Positions 43,626 through 58,180 are shown, numbered from the stretch's first letter. The stretch: 64,000 nt of DNA from an uncultured Pelagimonas sp. (GCA_947497905.1 CANMIH010000001.1:1170359-1234358), one strand, 5' to 3'. The notes: generated by a model not told the origin, from the letters alone. Translations and numbers: made by a program.

Positions 43626-44470
43626 GCGATTGGTTCCGCGAAGATCTTCACCCCCATTATGCCCAGTCGCATAAGGTGGAAGAGGTTTATTACGACAGCA
43701 AAACCGAACACCAGCGCCTGCGCGTGTTTCGGTCCGGCACCTTTGGCCGCATCCTGACGCTGGATGGCGTGGTTCAGACCACCGAAGGTGACAACTTCAT
43801 CTATCACGAGATGCTGACCCACGTGCCAATTCTGGCCCATGGCAATGCAAAACGTGTTCTGATCATCGGCGGCGGTGATGGCGGCATGGCGCGTGAGGTG
43901 CTCAAGCACAGCGCGGTTGAACATGTCACCATGGTTGAGATCGACGCAGGTGTTGTCGATTTTTCAAAGGAATACCTGCCAGAGCTCAGTCAGGGCGCCT
44001 TTGAAGATCCCCGCCTGAACCTTGTGATCAACGACGGCGCGCTCTTTATGAAAGAGACCGACGACACATTCGACGTGATCATCGTTGATTCCACTGATCC
44101 GATTGGCCCGGGCGAAGTTCTTTTCACCGACACTTTCTATGGTCACGCCAAACGTGCACTGACCGACGGTGGCATTCTGGTTACGCAGAACGGTGTGCCC
44201 TTCATGCAGGGTGACGAGCTGACCAACACAATGCGCGCGTTCAAAGCGCTGTTTGCGGATGCCTCGTGTTATCTGGCGACTGTGCCCACCTATGCGGGCG
44301 GCCCCATGGCCTTTGGCTGGGGCACCGATGGTGAGGCACGTCATGTGTCTGTCGAGGTCTTGCAAGCGCGGTTCGCCGCTGCGGGCCTGACCCCAGATTA
44401 CTACACCCCCGAGGTTCACAAGGGTGCCTTTGCCTTGCCAGGCTATGTGCTCACGCTGATGCCTGAGTAA
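43622..44470 (+). CDS. speE: Spermidine synthase
   Basis: 282 residues from the ATG overlapping the speD stop (ATGA). The AdoMet-derivative binding motif GGGDGGMAREVLKH and the catalytic region VDSTDPIGPGEVLF are conserved. The enzyme transfers aminopropyl from decarboxylated AdoMet to putrescine. Together with speD it forms a two-gene spermidine operon closed by a terminator. Confidence 0.96.
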   Translation: MSDWFREDLHPHYAQSHKVEEVYYDSKTEHQRLRVFRSGTFGRILTLDGVVQTTEGDNFIYHEMLTHVPILAHGNAKRVLIIGGGDGGMAREVLKHSAVEHVTMVEIDAGVVDFSKEYLPELSQGAFEDPRLNLVINDGALFMKETDDTFDVIIVDSTDPIGPGEVLFTDTFYGHAKRALTDGGILVTQNGVPFMQGDELTNTMRAFKALFADASCYLATVPTYAGGPMAFGWGTDGEARHVSVEVLQARFAAAGLTPDYYTPEVHKGAFALPGYVLTLMPE

Positions 44471-44496
44471 TCCTGCCGCAGGCACACCTAGAGACT

Positions 44497-44519
44497 GAGG
44501 CCCCTATGGGGCCTCTTTT
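44497..44519 (+). terminator. Terminator of speD-speE, overlapping the convergent gene
   Basis: GAGGCCCC-N3-GGGGCCTC followed by TTTT on the plus strand. The stem overlaps the last codons of the convergent thioesterase gene (stop at 44504). Confidence 0.85.
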
Positions 44520-44938
44520 CGTTTTGGCGGTATGGAATAGGTCAGTGAGGCATTGGCCACCGGTTCGCTCTCACCTTCAGAGAAGAGCAAGACCTGTGTC
44601 ACGCTCAGAGCTTTGCCCAATTTCAGCACTTTCGCCTCGGCAATAACGTCTCGCCCGGCGGCCGGTTTGCGCATAAAATCTATGCTGCAATGGGTGGTTA
44701 CGGCCAAAGCTTCACGTCCAACCCGCGACATGGTCGCCACATAGGCCGCCACATCAACCAGAGCAAACATTGCAGGACCGGACACTGTGTTGCCCGGACG
44801 CAGGTGGCGTTCATGATGCAGCAAGCGCATCACCAGCAGCTCTTCATCCAGCCGATCAATCTCAAACATGCCTTTGACCTGAGGAAAGACCTCATCCAAA
44901 AATTCCGCCATCTCATTGGCGTCTAAGACAATTGGCAT
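44504..44938 (-). CDS. PaaI-type hotdog-fold thioesterase
   Basis: 144 residues from the ATG at 44938 with GGAGG in front. The hotdog domain motif RPGNTVSGPAMFALVDVAAY (Asn and Gly for thioester binding, Asp as catalytic acid) is conserved. Such enzymes cleave acyl-CoA thioesters; the substrate is unknown. The gene is divergent from an enoyl-CoA hydratase gene 57 bp away, so both may act on acyl-CoA compounds. Confidence 0.85.
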   Translation of the reverse strand: MPIVLDANEMAEFLDEVFPQVKGMFEIDRLDEELLVMRLLHHERHLRPGNTVSGPAMFALVDVAAYVATMSRVGREALAVTTHCSIDFMRKPAAGRDVIAEAKVLKLGKALSVTQVLLFSEGESEPVANASLTYSIPPKRKEAP

Positions 44939-44995
44939 ACTTTCCTCCCGCATCGCTCGTCGCTAGGCTGACCACCGCAAGGGCAGGAGAACAAG

Positions 44996-45778
44996 ATGGA
45001 AATCCTAGAACGTCACGACACTTCGGGCATCGCGCATTTGCGGTTGAATATGCCGAGCAAATTGAACCCCCTCTCGGACGCCATGCTGGCGGCGCTTCAG
45101 GCGCAACTCGATTCTCTGAAAAATGACACGGACACGCGTGTGGTGATCATCTCAGGCGCGGGCAAAGCCTTTTGTGCCGGGCACGACCTGAAAGAGATGC
45201 AAGCCGGGCGGGATTGCCCCGACAAAGGCCAGGCCTATTTTGCCGATCTGTTTCGCCGCTGTGCCAGTGTAATGAGTGGATTGCAGCGCCTGCCCCAGCC
45301 AGTGATCGCCCAGGTCCATGGCATTGCCACAGCGGCAGGCTGTCAGATGGTTGCCTCTTGTGACATGGCCATCGCTGCCGAAGGTACCCGATTTGGCGTG
45401 AACGGCGTGAACATTGGCCTGTTCTGTTCAACCCCCATGGTGGCTTTGTCACGCAACATCCCGCGCAAAAAGGCTTATGAGATGCTGACCACCGGGAAGT
45501 TCGTCGACGCACATGAGGCCGAACAGCTGGGATTGATCAACAAAGTTGTTTCGCCCGAGACACTTGAAGACGAAACCTTGCAGCTTGCCCAAACTGTGGC
45601 GGGCAAACTGAACGCCGCGGTCCGCATTGGCAAAGAGGCCTTCTACGATCAGATCATGCTGCCGCTCGACGAGGCCTATGCCCATACAGGTGCCGTCATG
45701 GTCGAAAACATGCTGTGGCGCGACACCGACGAAGGCATTCAGGCGTTTCTTGAAAAGCGAGATCCCGACTGGGCCTGA
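44996..45778 (+). CDS. Enoyl-CoA hydratase/isomerase family protein
   Basis: 260 residues of the crotonase fold. The oxyanion hole parts are seen in FCAGHDLKEM and in the HGIATAAGCQMVASCD segment. One of the two catalytic Glu residues of true enoyl-CoA hydratases is not clear at the second site, so isomerase or other crotonase activity is possible. The gene has a short leader with GCAGGAGA before the ATG. Confidence 0.88.
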   Translation: MEILERHDTSGIAHLRLNMPSKLNPLSDAMLAALQAQLDSLKNDTDTRVVIISGAGKAFCAGHDLKEMQAGRDCPDKGQAYFADLFRRCASVMSGLQRLPQPVIAQVHGIATAAGCQMVASCDMAIAAEGTRFGVNGVNIGLFCSTPMVALSRNIPRKKAYEMLTTGKFVDAHEAEQLGLINKVVSPETLEDETLQLAQTVAGKLNAAVRIGKEAFYDQIMLPLDEAYAHTGAVMVENMLWRDTDEGIQAFLEKRDPDWA

Positions 45779-45858
45779 TCTAGGTCTCCTCCAAATGAAA
45801 ACCGGCTTTGCCACGGCTTGGTCTTGGCAGGGCTGCGCAGGTGCTCTACATCCGGCGC

Positions 45859-47205
45859 ATGACACAAGAACTGCATATTGTTGGCGGCGGAATGGCCGGA
45901 TCCGAGGCAGCCTGGCAGGCCGCCAATCGTGGTGTTCAAGTGGTGCTGCACGAGATGCGGCCCAAGGTGGAAACCTTTGCCCATCGTACCGGGCTTTTTG
46001 GCGAAATGGTGTGCTCGAACTCCTTCCGCTCAGATGATGATGAGCAGAACGCCGTGGGCCTGTTGCATTGGGAAATGCGCGAAGCCGGTGGTCTGATCAT
46101 GACCACGGCCAAAAAACACCGCCTGCCCGCTGGTGGCGCACTTGCGGTTGATCGCGATCCATTCGCCCAAAGTGTTACAGACGCTTTGACAGCCCATGAC
46201 AACATTCGGGTTTCATACGAAGAAATCACTACCTTGCCGGATGACGGCCACTGGATTTTTGCCACCGGTCCGCTGACATCGCAGGATCTGGGTGTCGCCA
46301 TTCAGGCGGAAACCGGCAGCGACCGTCTGGCGTTTTTTGATGCCATTGCACCGATTGTTTATGCCGAGAGCATCGATATGTCGGTGGCCTGGAAACAGTC
46401 GCGTTATGACAAGGGCGACACCGAAGAAGAGCAAAAGGCTTATATCAACTGCCCGATGACCAAAGAGCAGTATGAGGCCTTTATCGATGCGCTTCTGGCG
46501 GCGGATAAAACTGAATTTCACGAAGGTGAAACCGCCACCTATTTCGACGGCTGCCTGCCCATCGAAGTGATGGCAGATCGCGGTCGCGAAACCCTGCGCT
46601 TTGGACCGATGAAACCGGTTGGCCTGACCAATCCGCATGATCCCGAGAACAAGCCCTATGCTGTGGTTCAACTGCGCCGCGACAATGCTTTGGGCACGTT
46701 GTACAATATCGTCGGCTTTCAGACGAAAATGAAATACGGCGCACAAAACACTGTTTTTAAAATGATTCCAGGGTTGCACGAGGCTTCATTTGCGCGTCTT
46801 GGCGGCATTCATCGCAACACCTTCCTGAATTCACCGACGTTGCTCGACAATCAGATGCGCCTTAAATCGCGGCCCAATATCCGCTTTGCCGGTCAGGTCA
46901 CAGGTGTTGAGGGTTACGTCGAATCCTCGGCAATGGGCCTGTTGGCGGGGCGCATGGCCGCCGCAGAGATCATGGGAACACCCCTACCCGTTGTGCCACA
47001 AGACACGGCACATGGTGCATTGATCCATCACATCACCGGCGGTGCCGAGGCCAAAACGTTCCAACCGATGAACGTCAACTTTGGTCTGTTCCGCCCGGTT
47101 GAAGGGTTGAAAGGCGGGCGTCGTGGTCGAAAAGATCGCTATAAGGCCTACACTGACCGCGCAAAAACCGAATGGACCGAGTGGCTGGCGGCGCAAGAGG
47201 CTTGA
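45859..47205 (+). CDS. trmFO: Folate-dependent tRNA m5U54 methyltransferase
   Basis: 448 residues from the ATG at 45859; the longer frame from 45808 is rejected. The FAD-binding start [18 protein letters not shown] is clear, as is the CSNSFRSDD segment with the catalytic Cys. TrmFO uses methylene-tetrahydrofolate and FADH2 to methylate U54 in tRNA, in place of the AdoMet-using TrmA. It is typical for alphaproteobacteria. Confidence 0.95.
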   Translation: MTQELHIVGGGMAGSEAAWQAANRGVQVVLHEMRPKVETFAHRTGLFGEMVCSNSFRSDDDEQNAVGLLHWEMREAGGLIMTTAKKHRLPAGGALAVDRDPFAQSVTDALTAHDNIRVSYEEITTLPDDGHWIFATGPLTSQDLGVAIQAETGSDRLAFFDAIAPIVYAESIDMSVAWKQSRYDKGDTEEEQKAYINCPMTKEQYEAFIDALLAADKTEFHEGETATYFDGCLPIEVMADRGRETLRFGPMKPVGLTNPHDPENKPYAVVQLRRDNALGTLYNIVGFQTKMKYGAQNTVFKMIPGLHEASFARLGGIHRNTFLNSPTLLDNQMRLKSRPNIRFAGQVTGVEGYVESSAMGLLAGRMAAAEIMGTPLPVVPQDTAHGALIHHITGGAEAKTFQPMNVNFGLFRPVEGLKGGRRGRKDRYKAYTDRAKTEWTEWLAAQEA

Positions 47206-47235
47206 CCTCAGCGCCCCTTCAAGGGACGCTGAGCT

Positions 47236-47841
47236 ATGTCAGATAAGTTTTTGGATAAAGTCTATACCAAGCTGAACAGCGATGAGACCAAGGCGATCTA
47301 CGACGCCTGGGCCGACAGCTATGAGGCTGAGATTGCCGCCAATGGCTATGTCACGCCGCGTCGATGCGCCGAAGCCCTGGCGGCTTGTGTTGAGGATCTC
47401 AGCGCACCGATGTTGGATTTTGGCTGTGGCACCGGGTTGTCCGGCCTCGCCCTGCGTCTTGCCGGGTTTTCAACCATCGACGGGCGCGATTTGTCTGATG
47501 GGATGATAGCGCAGGCCAAAACCAAAGCGGTCTATCGCACTTTGGAAACCATTCAGGCCGACGAGCCACTGCCCGAAGGCTACACCGCCATTTCAGCGAT
47601 TGGCGTAATCGGCTTGGGCGGAGCCCCTTTGAACGTGTTGGATCGGATGATCGCCGCGCTGCCCTCTGGTGGTTTGGCCGTCTTTTCATTTAATGATCAC
47701 ACCCTGTCCGACCCAAGCTACGAAGGCAGAGTAGATCGTCTTATCGCCGATGGGATTGTGCGCGAACGGTTTCGCGAATATGGGGAACACCTCCCCAAAA
47801 AGAACATGAAATCCACCGTATACGTGATTGAAAAGACGTGA
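47236..47841 (+). CDS. Class I AdoMet-dependent methyltransferase
   Basis: 201 residues with motif I MLDFGCGTGLSGLALR and the post-I acid in DGRDLSDGM. The substrate is unknown. It overlaps the next gene (gluQRS) by four bases (GTGA), so the two are translated together; a link to tRNA modification is possible but only from position. A perfect hairpin without T-run lies between trmFO and this gene (47210-47232). Confidence 0.82.
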   Translation: MSDKFLDKVYTKLNSDETKAIYDAWADSYEAEIAANGYVTPRRCAEALAACVEDLSAPMLDFGCGTGLSGLALRLAGFSTIDGRDLSDGMIAQAKTKAVYRTLETIQADEPLPEGYTAISAIGVIGLGGAPLNVLDRMIAALPSGGLAVFSFNDHTLSDPSYEGRVDRLIADGIVRERFREYGEHLPKKNMKSTVYVIEKT

Positions 47842-48683
47842 CATTCACTACAAGGTTTGCACCTTCCCCAACGGGCCCTCTCCATCTTGGGCACGCATAT
47901 TCCGCTCTGGTTGGATACGAGATGGCGCAGAATATGGGCGGAACTTTCCACCTGCGCATCGATGATCTCGACCAGTCGCGGGCCCGCGCCAAATGGGAAG
48001 ACCAGCTCAAGGATGATCTGAGGTGGCTGGGATTGGATTGGTCCAAGCCATGCCGCCGACAGTCCGATGTTCAAGCAGAATATGATGCCGCTTTGAACCG
48101 GCTGTGGGATATGGGTCTTCTTTATCTCTGCCATTGTAGCCGTCGCGACATTCGTGGCGCCATGTCAGCGCCGCAAGAAGGCGTTCCAATCCACGGCCCC
48201 GACGGTCTCATCTATCCCGGAACCTGTCGGAAAACACCCTCAGGCCCCCGTCCCCACGACGTCACCCTACGACTGGATATGGCGCGCGCCTGTGCAGCCT
48301 TGTCCGGTGATATCTGCTTTCAGGAGACCGGTGTATCCACTCAGGAGTACCGCATTTCGCCGCAGGAAATGACAGAGGGTGTAGGCGACATCGTCGTCGC
48401 GCGCAAAGACATGGGTGCGTCGTACCATCTTGCTGTTGTGGTCGACGACGACGCCCAGCAGATCACCCATGTTGTTCGGGGCGCCGACCTGTTTGACGCC
48501 ACCAAAATCCATGTACTGTTGCAAGGCCTGCTTGGTTTGCCGACCCCGATCTACCACCATCATGATCTGATCAGAGACAATGCTGGCAAGCGTCTGGCAA
48601 AACGTGACGACGCCAGAGCAATCGCAACTTACCGAGATGATGGCGCAAGCCCGGACGAGCTGCGCGCCATGATCGGGCTTTAG
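47838..48683 (+). CDS. gluQ: Glutamyl-Q tRNA(Asp) synthetase
   Basis: 281 residues from a GTG start overlapping the methyltransferase stop. The nucleotide-binding signature is FAPSPTGPLHLGHAYSAL (HIGH = HLGH) and the KMSKS counterpart is KRLAKRDD. The zinc-binding Cys residues are in the YLCHCSRR and YPGTCR segments. The anticodon-binding domain of GluRS is missing, as in all GluQ-RS. The enzyme attaches glutamate to queuosine in tRNA(Asp). Three tRNA-Asp genes lie at the end of the window. Confidence 0.93.
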   Translation: MTFTTRFAPSPTGPLHLGHAYSALVGYEMAQNMGGTFHLRIDDLDQSRARAKWEDQLKDDLRWLGLDWSKPCRRQSDVQAEYDAALNRLWDMGLLYLCHCSRRDIRGAMSAPQEGVPIHGPDGLIYPGTCRKTPSGPRPHDVTLRLDMARACAALSGDICFQETGVSTQEYRISPQEMTEGVGDIVVARKDMGASYHLAVVVDDDAQQITHVVRGADLFDATKIHVLLQGLLGLPTPIYHHHDLIRDNAGKRLAKRDDARAIATYRDDGASPDELRAMIGL

Positions 48684-49039
48684 CTCATGGGTTTCATCAG
48701 CTCAATTTCTTCACCCTCGGTCACCGAGGTATAGAAACACGTGCGACGGTTGGTGTGACATGCTGCCCCTTCCTGATTGACCAAAGCCAGCAAACAATCG
48801 CGATCACAATCGATACGCAGATCAACAAGCTGTTGCGTATGGCCGCTGGTCTCGCCCTTAACCCAAAACGATTTTCTCGACCTTGACCAATACGTTACCT
48901 TGCGTGTCTCAAGTGTCTTTTCAACGGCCTCAACGTTCATCCATGCCATCATAAGCACTTCACCGCTTGCAGCGTCCTGCGCGATACAGGGGATCAGACC
49001 ATTGGCGTCATAGACCAAAGTCGTGGGATCAAATGTCAT
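48680..49039 (-). CDS. hisI: Phosphoribosyl-AMP cyclohydrolase
   Basis: 119 residues, the one-domain form without the HisE part. The zinc and magnesium site is seen in the DCDRDCLLALV and ACHTNRRTCFY segments. It opens the purine ring of PR-AMP in histidine synthesis. It is convergent with gluQ, overlapping by four bases. Confidence 0.95.
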   Translation of the reverse strand: MTFDPTTLVYDANGLIPCIAQDAASGEVLMMAWMNVEAVEKTLETRKVTYWSRSRKSFWVKGETSGHTQQLVDLRIDCDRDCLLALVNQEGAACHTNRRTCFYTSVTEGEEIELMKPMS

Positions 49040-49107
49040 GGGGCAAAAACCTTTTGCATAGGACAGATTGCACCCTATTTATGAGGCAGCACCATAAAGG
49101 AAAACCC

Positions 49108-49560
49108 ATGTCCGGCGAAAACGACCTGATCAAGCTATATTCTGGCAAAATTCTTGAACTTGCCGCCGACATTCCTCACCTCGGGCATCTTGAGGCGCCG
49201 CAGGTGTCCGTCAAAAAACGCGCACCGCTTTGCGGATCAACTGTGTCTGTCGATCTGTCTCTGGCTGATGGGAAGGTTGTGGAGTTTGCGCAGGATGTGA
49301 AGGCCTGTGCGCTGGGTCAGGCCTCGGCCTCGATCGTAGGTCGCGCCATCCTTGGGCAGACACCTGCGACTATCGAGGCCGCCCGGGACGCGTTGCGCGC
49401 CTTGTTGAAAGAAGACGGCCCGACGCCTGCCGCTCCCTTTGATGGGCTCGAAGTGCTGCGCCCTGCAGCGGCCTATAAAAACCGCCACGCCTCTATCTTG
49501 TTGACTCTCGACGCGGCCACCGAAGCCGCGCATCAAGCGCAGGCTGCAAAAAGCGCTTAA
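49108..49560 (+). CDS. NifU/IscU-like iron-sulfur scaffold family protein with altered ligands
   Basis: 150 residues from the ATG at 49108 (AAAGGAAAAC upstream). It belongs to the IscU/NifU N-terminal family by its CGSTVSVDLSL and CALGQASASIVGRAI segments. In normal scaffolds three Cys and an Asp hold the cluster; here the third Cys position near RHASILLTLD is not Cys and the Asp of the first CGD is Ser. The protein may therefore not build clusters by the usual way. This variant is also usual in related bacteria, so it is probably functional. Confidence 0.75.
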   Translation: MSGENDLIKLYSGKILELAADIPHLGHLEAPQVSVKKRAPLCGSTVSVDLSLADGKVVEFAQDVKACALGQASASIVGRAILGQTPATIEAARDALRALLKEDGPTPAAPFDGLEVLRPAAAYKNRHASILLTLDAATEAAHQAQAAKSA

Positions 49561-49618
49561 GCCTTCATTTGCAAACCATGGCGTACCATCACCGTGTTTC
49601 GTGATGTGAAGGTATGCC

Positions 49619-51022
49619 ATGCAAATGTCCGCAGATGTCTCTCCCCCTGACCTTGCCAGCGAGCTCGCAAGCTTAACCGAAGCCGCCACCGGGCTGGGGC
49701 GAGAAACCGTAGACATCGGTGGGTTTTTACAAGATCTCGACGAACAGTGTCACGAACAACAACGCAACCTATCTGAGGTTGAAACGCAAAGTGCGCATCT
49801 GACCGCCGCCGGGGATCGCACGGCACTGGCGGTTCAACGCATGGCGCAGACCGCCGACCAAGCCATTGAGCGCGTAAAGCTTTCTTCAAACACCATCGCG
49901 GAAAATTCGCAACGGTCGCAGGAAATGGCGGAATGGGTGCGCGCCCTCCATGAAAGCAGTTCAGAAGTTGAAGACATGCTGCGTGCTGTCCAACAGTCGA
50001 ACACAGAGATTTCGGATATCGCCTGGCAGGTCCATCTTCTTGCTGTGAACGCCAAGATTGAGGCGGCGCGCGCAGGGGCAGCGGGCAAGGGCTTTTCCAT
50101 TGTGGCCGACTCGGTTTCTGACCTGAGCGCCAAAACTTCTCATGCTGCCGATTCCATCACCGCAACGGTGGAGCGGTTGACCAAATGGATGGCTGACCTG
50201 CACACCGGGGCGCAAACCACCGCACGCAAAGCAGATTCGGTTTTGTCGGGTAGCAGCACAGCCGACCAAGCGTTGCAGGAAATTGAAACCCACGTCGACA
50301 GTCTGCGTACCGAAGCGCATTCCCTCTCTAACGACGCAGACCAATCCCAAAGGGCGTCGCAAACCGTCACGCAGGCGGTTCAAGCGCTTCATGACTCGGT
50401 TGAGGGCGTGTCTCAGGGTGTAGATGAAGCAACCAAGCGCTGCCTGACCCTCGCGGATACCTCTGAGAATATCATGCAACACGCCGTGGCCTTGGGGGGT
50501 GACGGTGAAGATGCCCCGATGATCACCTTGGTACAGGATGTTGCAGGACAGATTATCCAAGCCTTTGAACATGCTCTGGATCACGGCATGATCTCACTTG
50601 ATGAGATCTTTGACGACATCTACCGCCCAATTCCAGATACCAACCCGCAGCAAATGCTCACGCGGTTCACCAAGTTGACCGACCAAATCCTGCCTGCGAT
50701 CCAGGAACCCATTTTGGGCAGCGACGAGCGGATCGTCTTCTGTGCTGCGGTTGATCGAAACGGCTATCTTCCGACACACAACAAGAAATTCGCACAAAGG
50801 CCAAGCCAGGACCCCGTCTGGAACGCCGCCCACTGTCGCAATAGACGGATATTTGACGACCGGACCGGGCTCAAAGCTGGGCGCAACGAAAAACCGTTCC
50901 TTCTTCAGGTGTATCGCCGCGATATGGGCGGTGGCACCTTTGTGATGATGAAAGATCTGTCCGCGCCCATCACACTGCGCGGACGTCATTGGGGCGCCGT
51001 CAGATTGGCTTATCGGCTATAA
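49619..51022 (+). CDS. Soluble methyl-accepting chemotaxis-like protein with C-terminal sensor domain
   Basis: 467 residues without a membrane helix. A long coiled coil (about 20-270) contains the conserved tip IAWQVHLLAVNAKIEAARAG of chemoreceptors. The C-terminal 150 residues form a PAS/Cache-like domain with conserved segments such as DRNGYLPTHNKKF and RNRRIFDDRTG. The order (signalling part first, sensor last) is the reverse of normal receptors. It should respond to a cytoplasmic signal; the ligand is unknown. Confidence 0.85.
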   Translation: MQMSADVSPPDLASELASLTEAATGLGRETVDIGGFLQDLDEQCHEQQRNLSEVETQSAHLTAAGDRTALAVQRMAQTADQAIERVKLSSNTIAENSQRSQEMAEWVRALHESSSEVEDMLRAVQQSNTEISDIAWQVHLLAVNAKIEAARAGAAGKGFSIVADSVSDLSAKTSHAADSITATVERLTKWMADLHTGAQTTARKADSVLSGSSTADQALQEIETHVDSLRTEAHSLSNDADQSQRASQTVTQAVQALHDSVEGVSQGVDEATKRCLTLADTSENIMQHAVALGGDGEDAPMITLVQDVAGQIIQAFEHALDHGMISLDEIFDDIYRPIPDTNPQQMLTRFTKLTDQILPAIQEPILGSDERIVFCAAVDRNGYLPTHNKKFAQRPSQDPVWNAAHCRNRRIFDDRTGLKAGRNEKPFLLQVYRRDMGGGTFVMMKDLSAPITLRGRHWGAVRLAYRL

Positions 51023-51178
51023 AGAAAAAACCGCCGCTCTTGATATCCAAGGCGGCGGCGCAGTCAGCGTGATATTTGCGGTGGGCAGCGATGCCAGGCA
51101 GTGCATCCAGGGGACAGGTTGGCATATCGGGACAGTGATATGCGCACCCACATCATCAAATTACGCAGGCAGTGAAGG
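51023..51178. other. Non-coding stretch behind the soluble chemoreceptor gene
   Basis: A G+C-rich inverted repeat (CCGCCG at 51033-51038 with CGGCGG at 51052-51057) may serve as terminator for the chemoreceptor gene, though it lacks a T-run. The remaining part up to 51178 shows no gene. Confidence 0.45.
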
Positions 51179-51298
51179 TTACAAGACGGGAAGGTGAAGC
51201 GCTCCGTAGAGGATAACCGCAAGCGACAGAGCCCCAAGAGCATCTTGCCACAGCGTGTTCTGTTGACGGCGCAGGGCAGTTTTGACTGTGTCGATCAT
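51179..51298 (-). CDS. 39-residue membrane peptide behind a LexA box
   Basis: The ATG at 51298 has an ideal ribosome-binding site (GGAGGAAG, seven bases away), and the frame ends with TAA at 51179. The peptide begins with a basic amphipathic part (MIDTVKTALRRQQNTLWQD) and continues as a single hydrophobic helix (ALGALSLAVILYGALHLPVL). A GTTC-N7-GTTC box of the alphaproteobacterial LexA type lies 65 bp upstream. Small SOS-induced membrane peptides such as SidA of Caulobacter (division inhibitor) or TisB of E. coli (toxin) have this form, but no sequence identity is claimed. It lies behind recG. Confidence 0.7.
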   Translation of the reverse strand: MIDTVKTALRRQQNTLWQDALGALSLAVILYGALHLPVL

Positions 51299-51362
51299 GG
51301 CGCTTCCTCCGGGCGTTCAATCTTGTTGCCCTTTTGTTCCCATATCGATGTTCTCGTGTAAA

Positions 51363-51377
51363 GAACTTTTTGAGAAC
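51363..51377 (-). promoter_or_regulatory. LexA (SOS) box, alphaproteobacterial type
   Basis: On the minus strand GTTC-TCAAAAA-GTTC fits the GTTC-N7-GTTC direct-repeat box of alphaproteobacterial LexA exactly. It is in the 129-bp region between recG and the small membrane-peptide gene, upstream of the latter. Confidence 0.7.
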
Positions 51378-51427
51378 AAACGTGAACATTTTCAAAATTA
51401 GCTCCTAACCAATTGATTTTATTAAGA

Positions 51428-56537
<5,110 letters not shown>

Positions 56538-56589
56538 GGGCTGTCTCCGAATTAGATCTTCGCGTTAATGACAACTTGATCTAAAAAGG

Positions 56590-56604
56590 TTAACGCCTAA
56601 TTAC
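56590..56604. promoter_or_regulatory. Candidate CtrA binding site upstream of ctrA
   Basis: TTAA-N7-TTAC differs from the consensus TTAA-N7-TTAA by one base. It lies 53 bp before the ctrA start, where auto-regulation of CtrA would be expected. Confidence 0.45.
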
Positions 56605-56631
56605 CGAAAATGCTACCTTTAACGTTTCAAC

Positions 56632-56910
56632 TTAGGGTTGACGATATTTTTGAACCCTCGTGGCCTTTAGCGCATCTTCCCCATGCACCGTAGCCGCAGA
56701 AACCCATTCCTGTAATTCTTCCGCGCTCAGACCATATCGATCAATCGCCTGATCTTGTGACAAAAGTCCGAATTGCACCGCGCGCACAACCGAAGCTTTG
56801 CGTGAGGCAACCCAACGACGGGTTTCGGCCGGAGGCAGATCGGCACGCGTCATCATGCTGCCATCAGGCAAACGTACAGCGCGGGGACCCTCGACCTTCT
56901 TCAAATACAT
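56632..56910 (-). CDS. sciP: SciP, CtrA inhibitory protein (DUF1153)
   Basis: 92 residues with the DUF1153 helix-turn-helix pattern (VRAVQFGLLSQDQAIDRYGLSAEELQEW). In Caulobacter SciP binds CtrA and keeps it from recruiting RNA polymerase. Here it lies 94 bp upstream of ctrA in the same direction, so the regulator and its antagonist may share a transcript. Confidence 0.92.
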   Translation of the reverse strand: MYLKKVEGPRAVRLPDGSMMTRADLPPAETRRWVASRKASVVRAVQFGLLSQDQAIDRYGLSAEELQEWVSAATVHGEDALKATRVQKYRQP

Positions 56911-57034
56911 TTTTGACTACTCCGTCTCGCTCTTTGCGCCTATGAAGCCCGCTGGGACTTAACACGGCCCTAAAGCAGCCCTTGAGAGTAGTTCGCATTT
57001 TCATATATTCCTGTCGGACTTTAGGAGAAACACC

Positions 57035-58180
57035 ATGTCGTCGCCGGAAACGCGCCCCCTCAACTCGCTTGGATTCGCCAAGCCGCCCTCTGAAACACGG
57101 GTCGTTGTCGCCATGTCTGGCGGCGTCGACAGTTCAGTTGTGGCAGCCCAGCTCAAGGAAGAGGGCTATGATGTGGTGGGGGTCACCCTACAGCTTTATG
57201 ACCACGGCGCCGCACTGGCAAAAAAAGGCGCCTGCTGCGCAGGGATCGACATCCATGATGCCCGCCGCGTCGCGGAAGAGATGGGTTTCCCTCATTATGT
57301 TCTTGATTACGAAAACATCTTTCAGGATGCGGTAATTCAGGAATTTGCCGACAGCTATCTTGGCGGAGCGACGCCTGTGCCCTGCATTCGCTGCAATGAG
57401 CGCGTGAAATTCAAGGATCTTCTCGAGACCGCCAAAGATCTGGAAGCAGACTGCATGGCGACGGGTCATTATATTCAGCGCAAGATGGGCGCCGAAGGCG
57501 CTGAGCTGCACAGCGCAGAAGACGCCAACCGCGACCAGAGCTATTTCCTGTTTTCCACCACTCCGGCACAGCTTAACTATCTGCGATTCCCTCTGGGGCA
57601 TCTGCCCAGCAAAGACGCCACCCGTGAGCTGGCGGCGAAATATGGGCTGGCCGTGGCCGATAAACCGGACAGCCAGGACATTTGTTTTGTGCCAGACGGA
57701 AATTATGCCGGTGTTATTGAGAAACTGCGCCCCGGATCAGCCGAACCCGGTGAGATTGTCCATGCGGACGGCCGCGTGCTTGCCCAGCACAAGGGGGTGA
57801 TTCACTACACCATCGGCCAGCGCCGTGGCCTGGGAATCGGCGGTTTGAGCGAACCGCTTTATGTGGTCAAACTTGACGTCGAGAAAAAACAGGTAGTGGT
57901 CGGCCCGAAAGAGATGCTTGCCACGCGCGTCATTCCCGTGCGGGAAATCAACTGGCTGGGCGATGAGCCTTTCACCTCACGCAGCGAATGGCATCTCAAA
58001 GTTAAAGTGCGGTCGACTCGCCCGCCTCGTGAAGCCATCATTCGCCCGCTGAGCGACACGACGGCCGAAGTAGAGCTGCTCACTGCAGAAGAGGGTGTGA
58101 GCCCCGGTCAGGCCTGTGTGTTTTATGCCGATGAAGGCAGCCGAATCTTCGGCGGTGGCTGGATCTGGCGCGGCCACTAA
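57035..58180 (+). CDS. mnmA: tRNA-specific 2-thiouridylase
   Basis: 381 residues. The ATP-pyrophosphatase loop [15 protein letters not shown], the catalytic Cys in [11 protein letters not shown] and the second Cys in SQDICFV are present. MnmA puts sulfur on U34 of tRNA-Lys, -Glu and -Gln. TTAGGAG precedes the ATG. The gene is divergent from sciP. Confidence 0.96.
   Translation: MSSPETRPLNSLGFAKPPSETRVVVAMSGGVDSSVVAAQLKEEGYDVVGVTLQLYDHGAALAKKGACCAGIDIHDARRVAEEMGFPHYVLDYENIFQDAVIQEFADSYLGGATPVPCIRCNERVKFKDLLETAKDLEADCMATGHYIQRKMGAEGAELHSAEDANRDQSYFLFSTTPAQLNYLRFPLGHLPSKDATRELAAKYGLAVADKPDSQDICFVPDGNYAGVIEKLRPGSAEPGEIVHADGRVLAQHKGVIHYTIGQRRGLGIGGLSEPLYVVKLDVEKKQVVVGPKEMLATRVIPVREINWLGDEPFTSRSEWHLKVKVRSTRPPREAIIRPLSDTTAEVELLTAEEGVSPGQACVFYADEGSRIFGGGWIWRGH

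Noticed and set aside
47210..47232. Terminator between trmFO and the methyltransferase gene
   Set aside because: The inverted repeat is clear but has no T-run and is directly followed by the next gene, so transcription probably continues.
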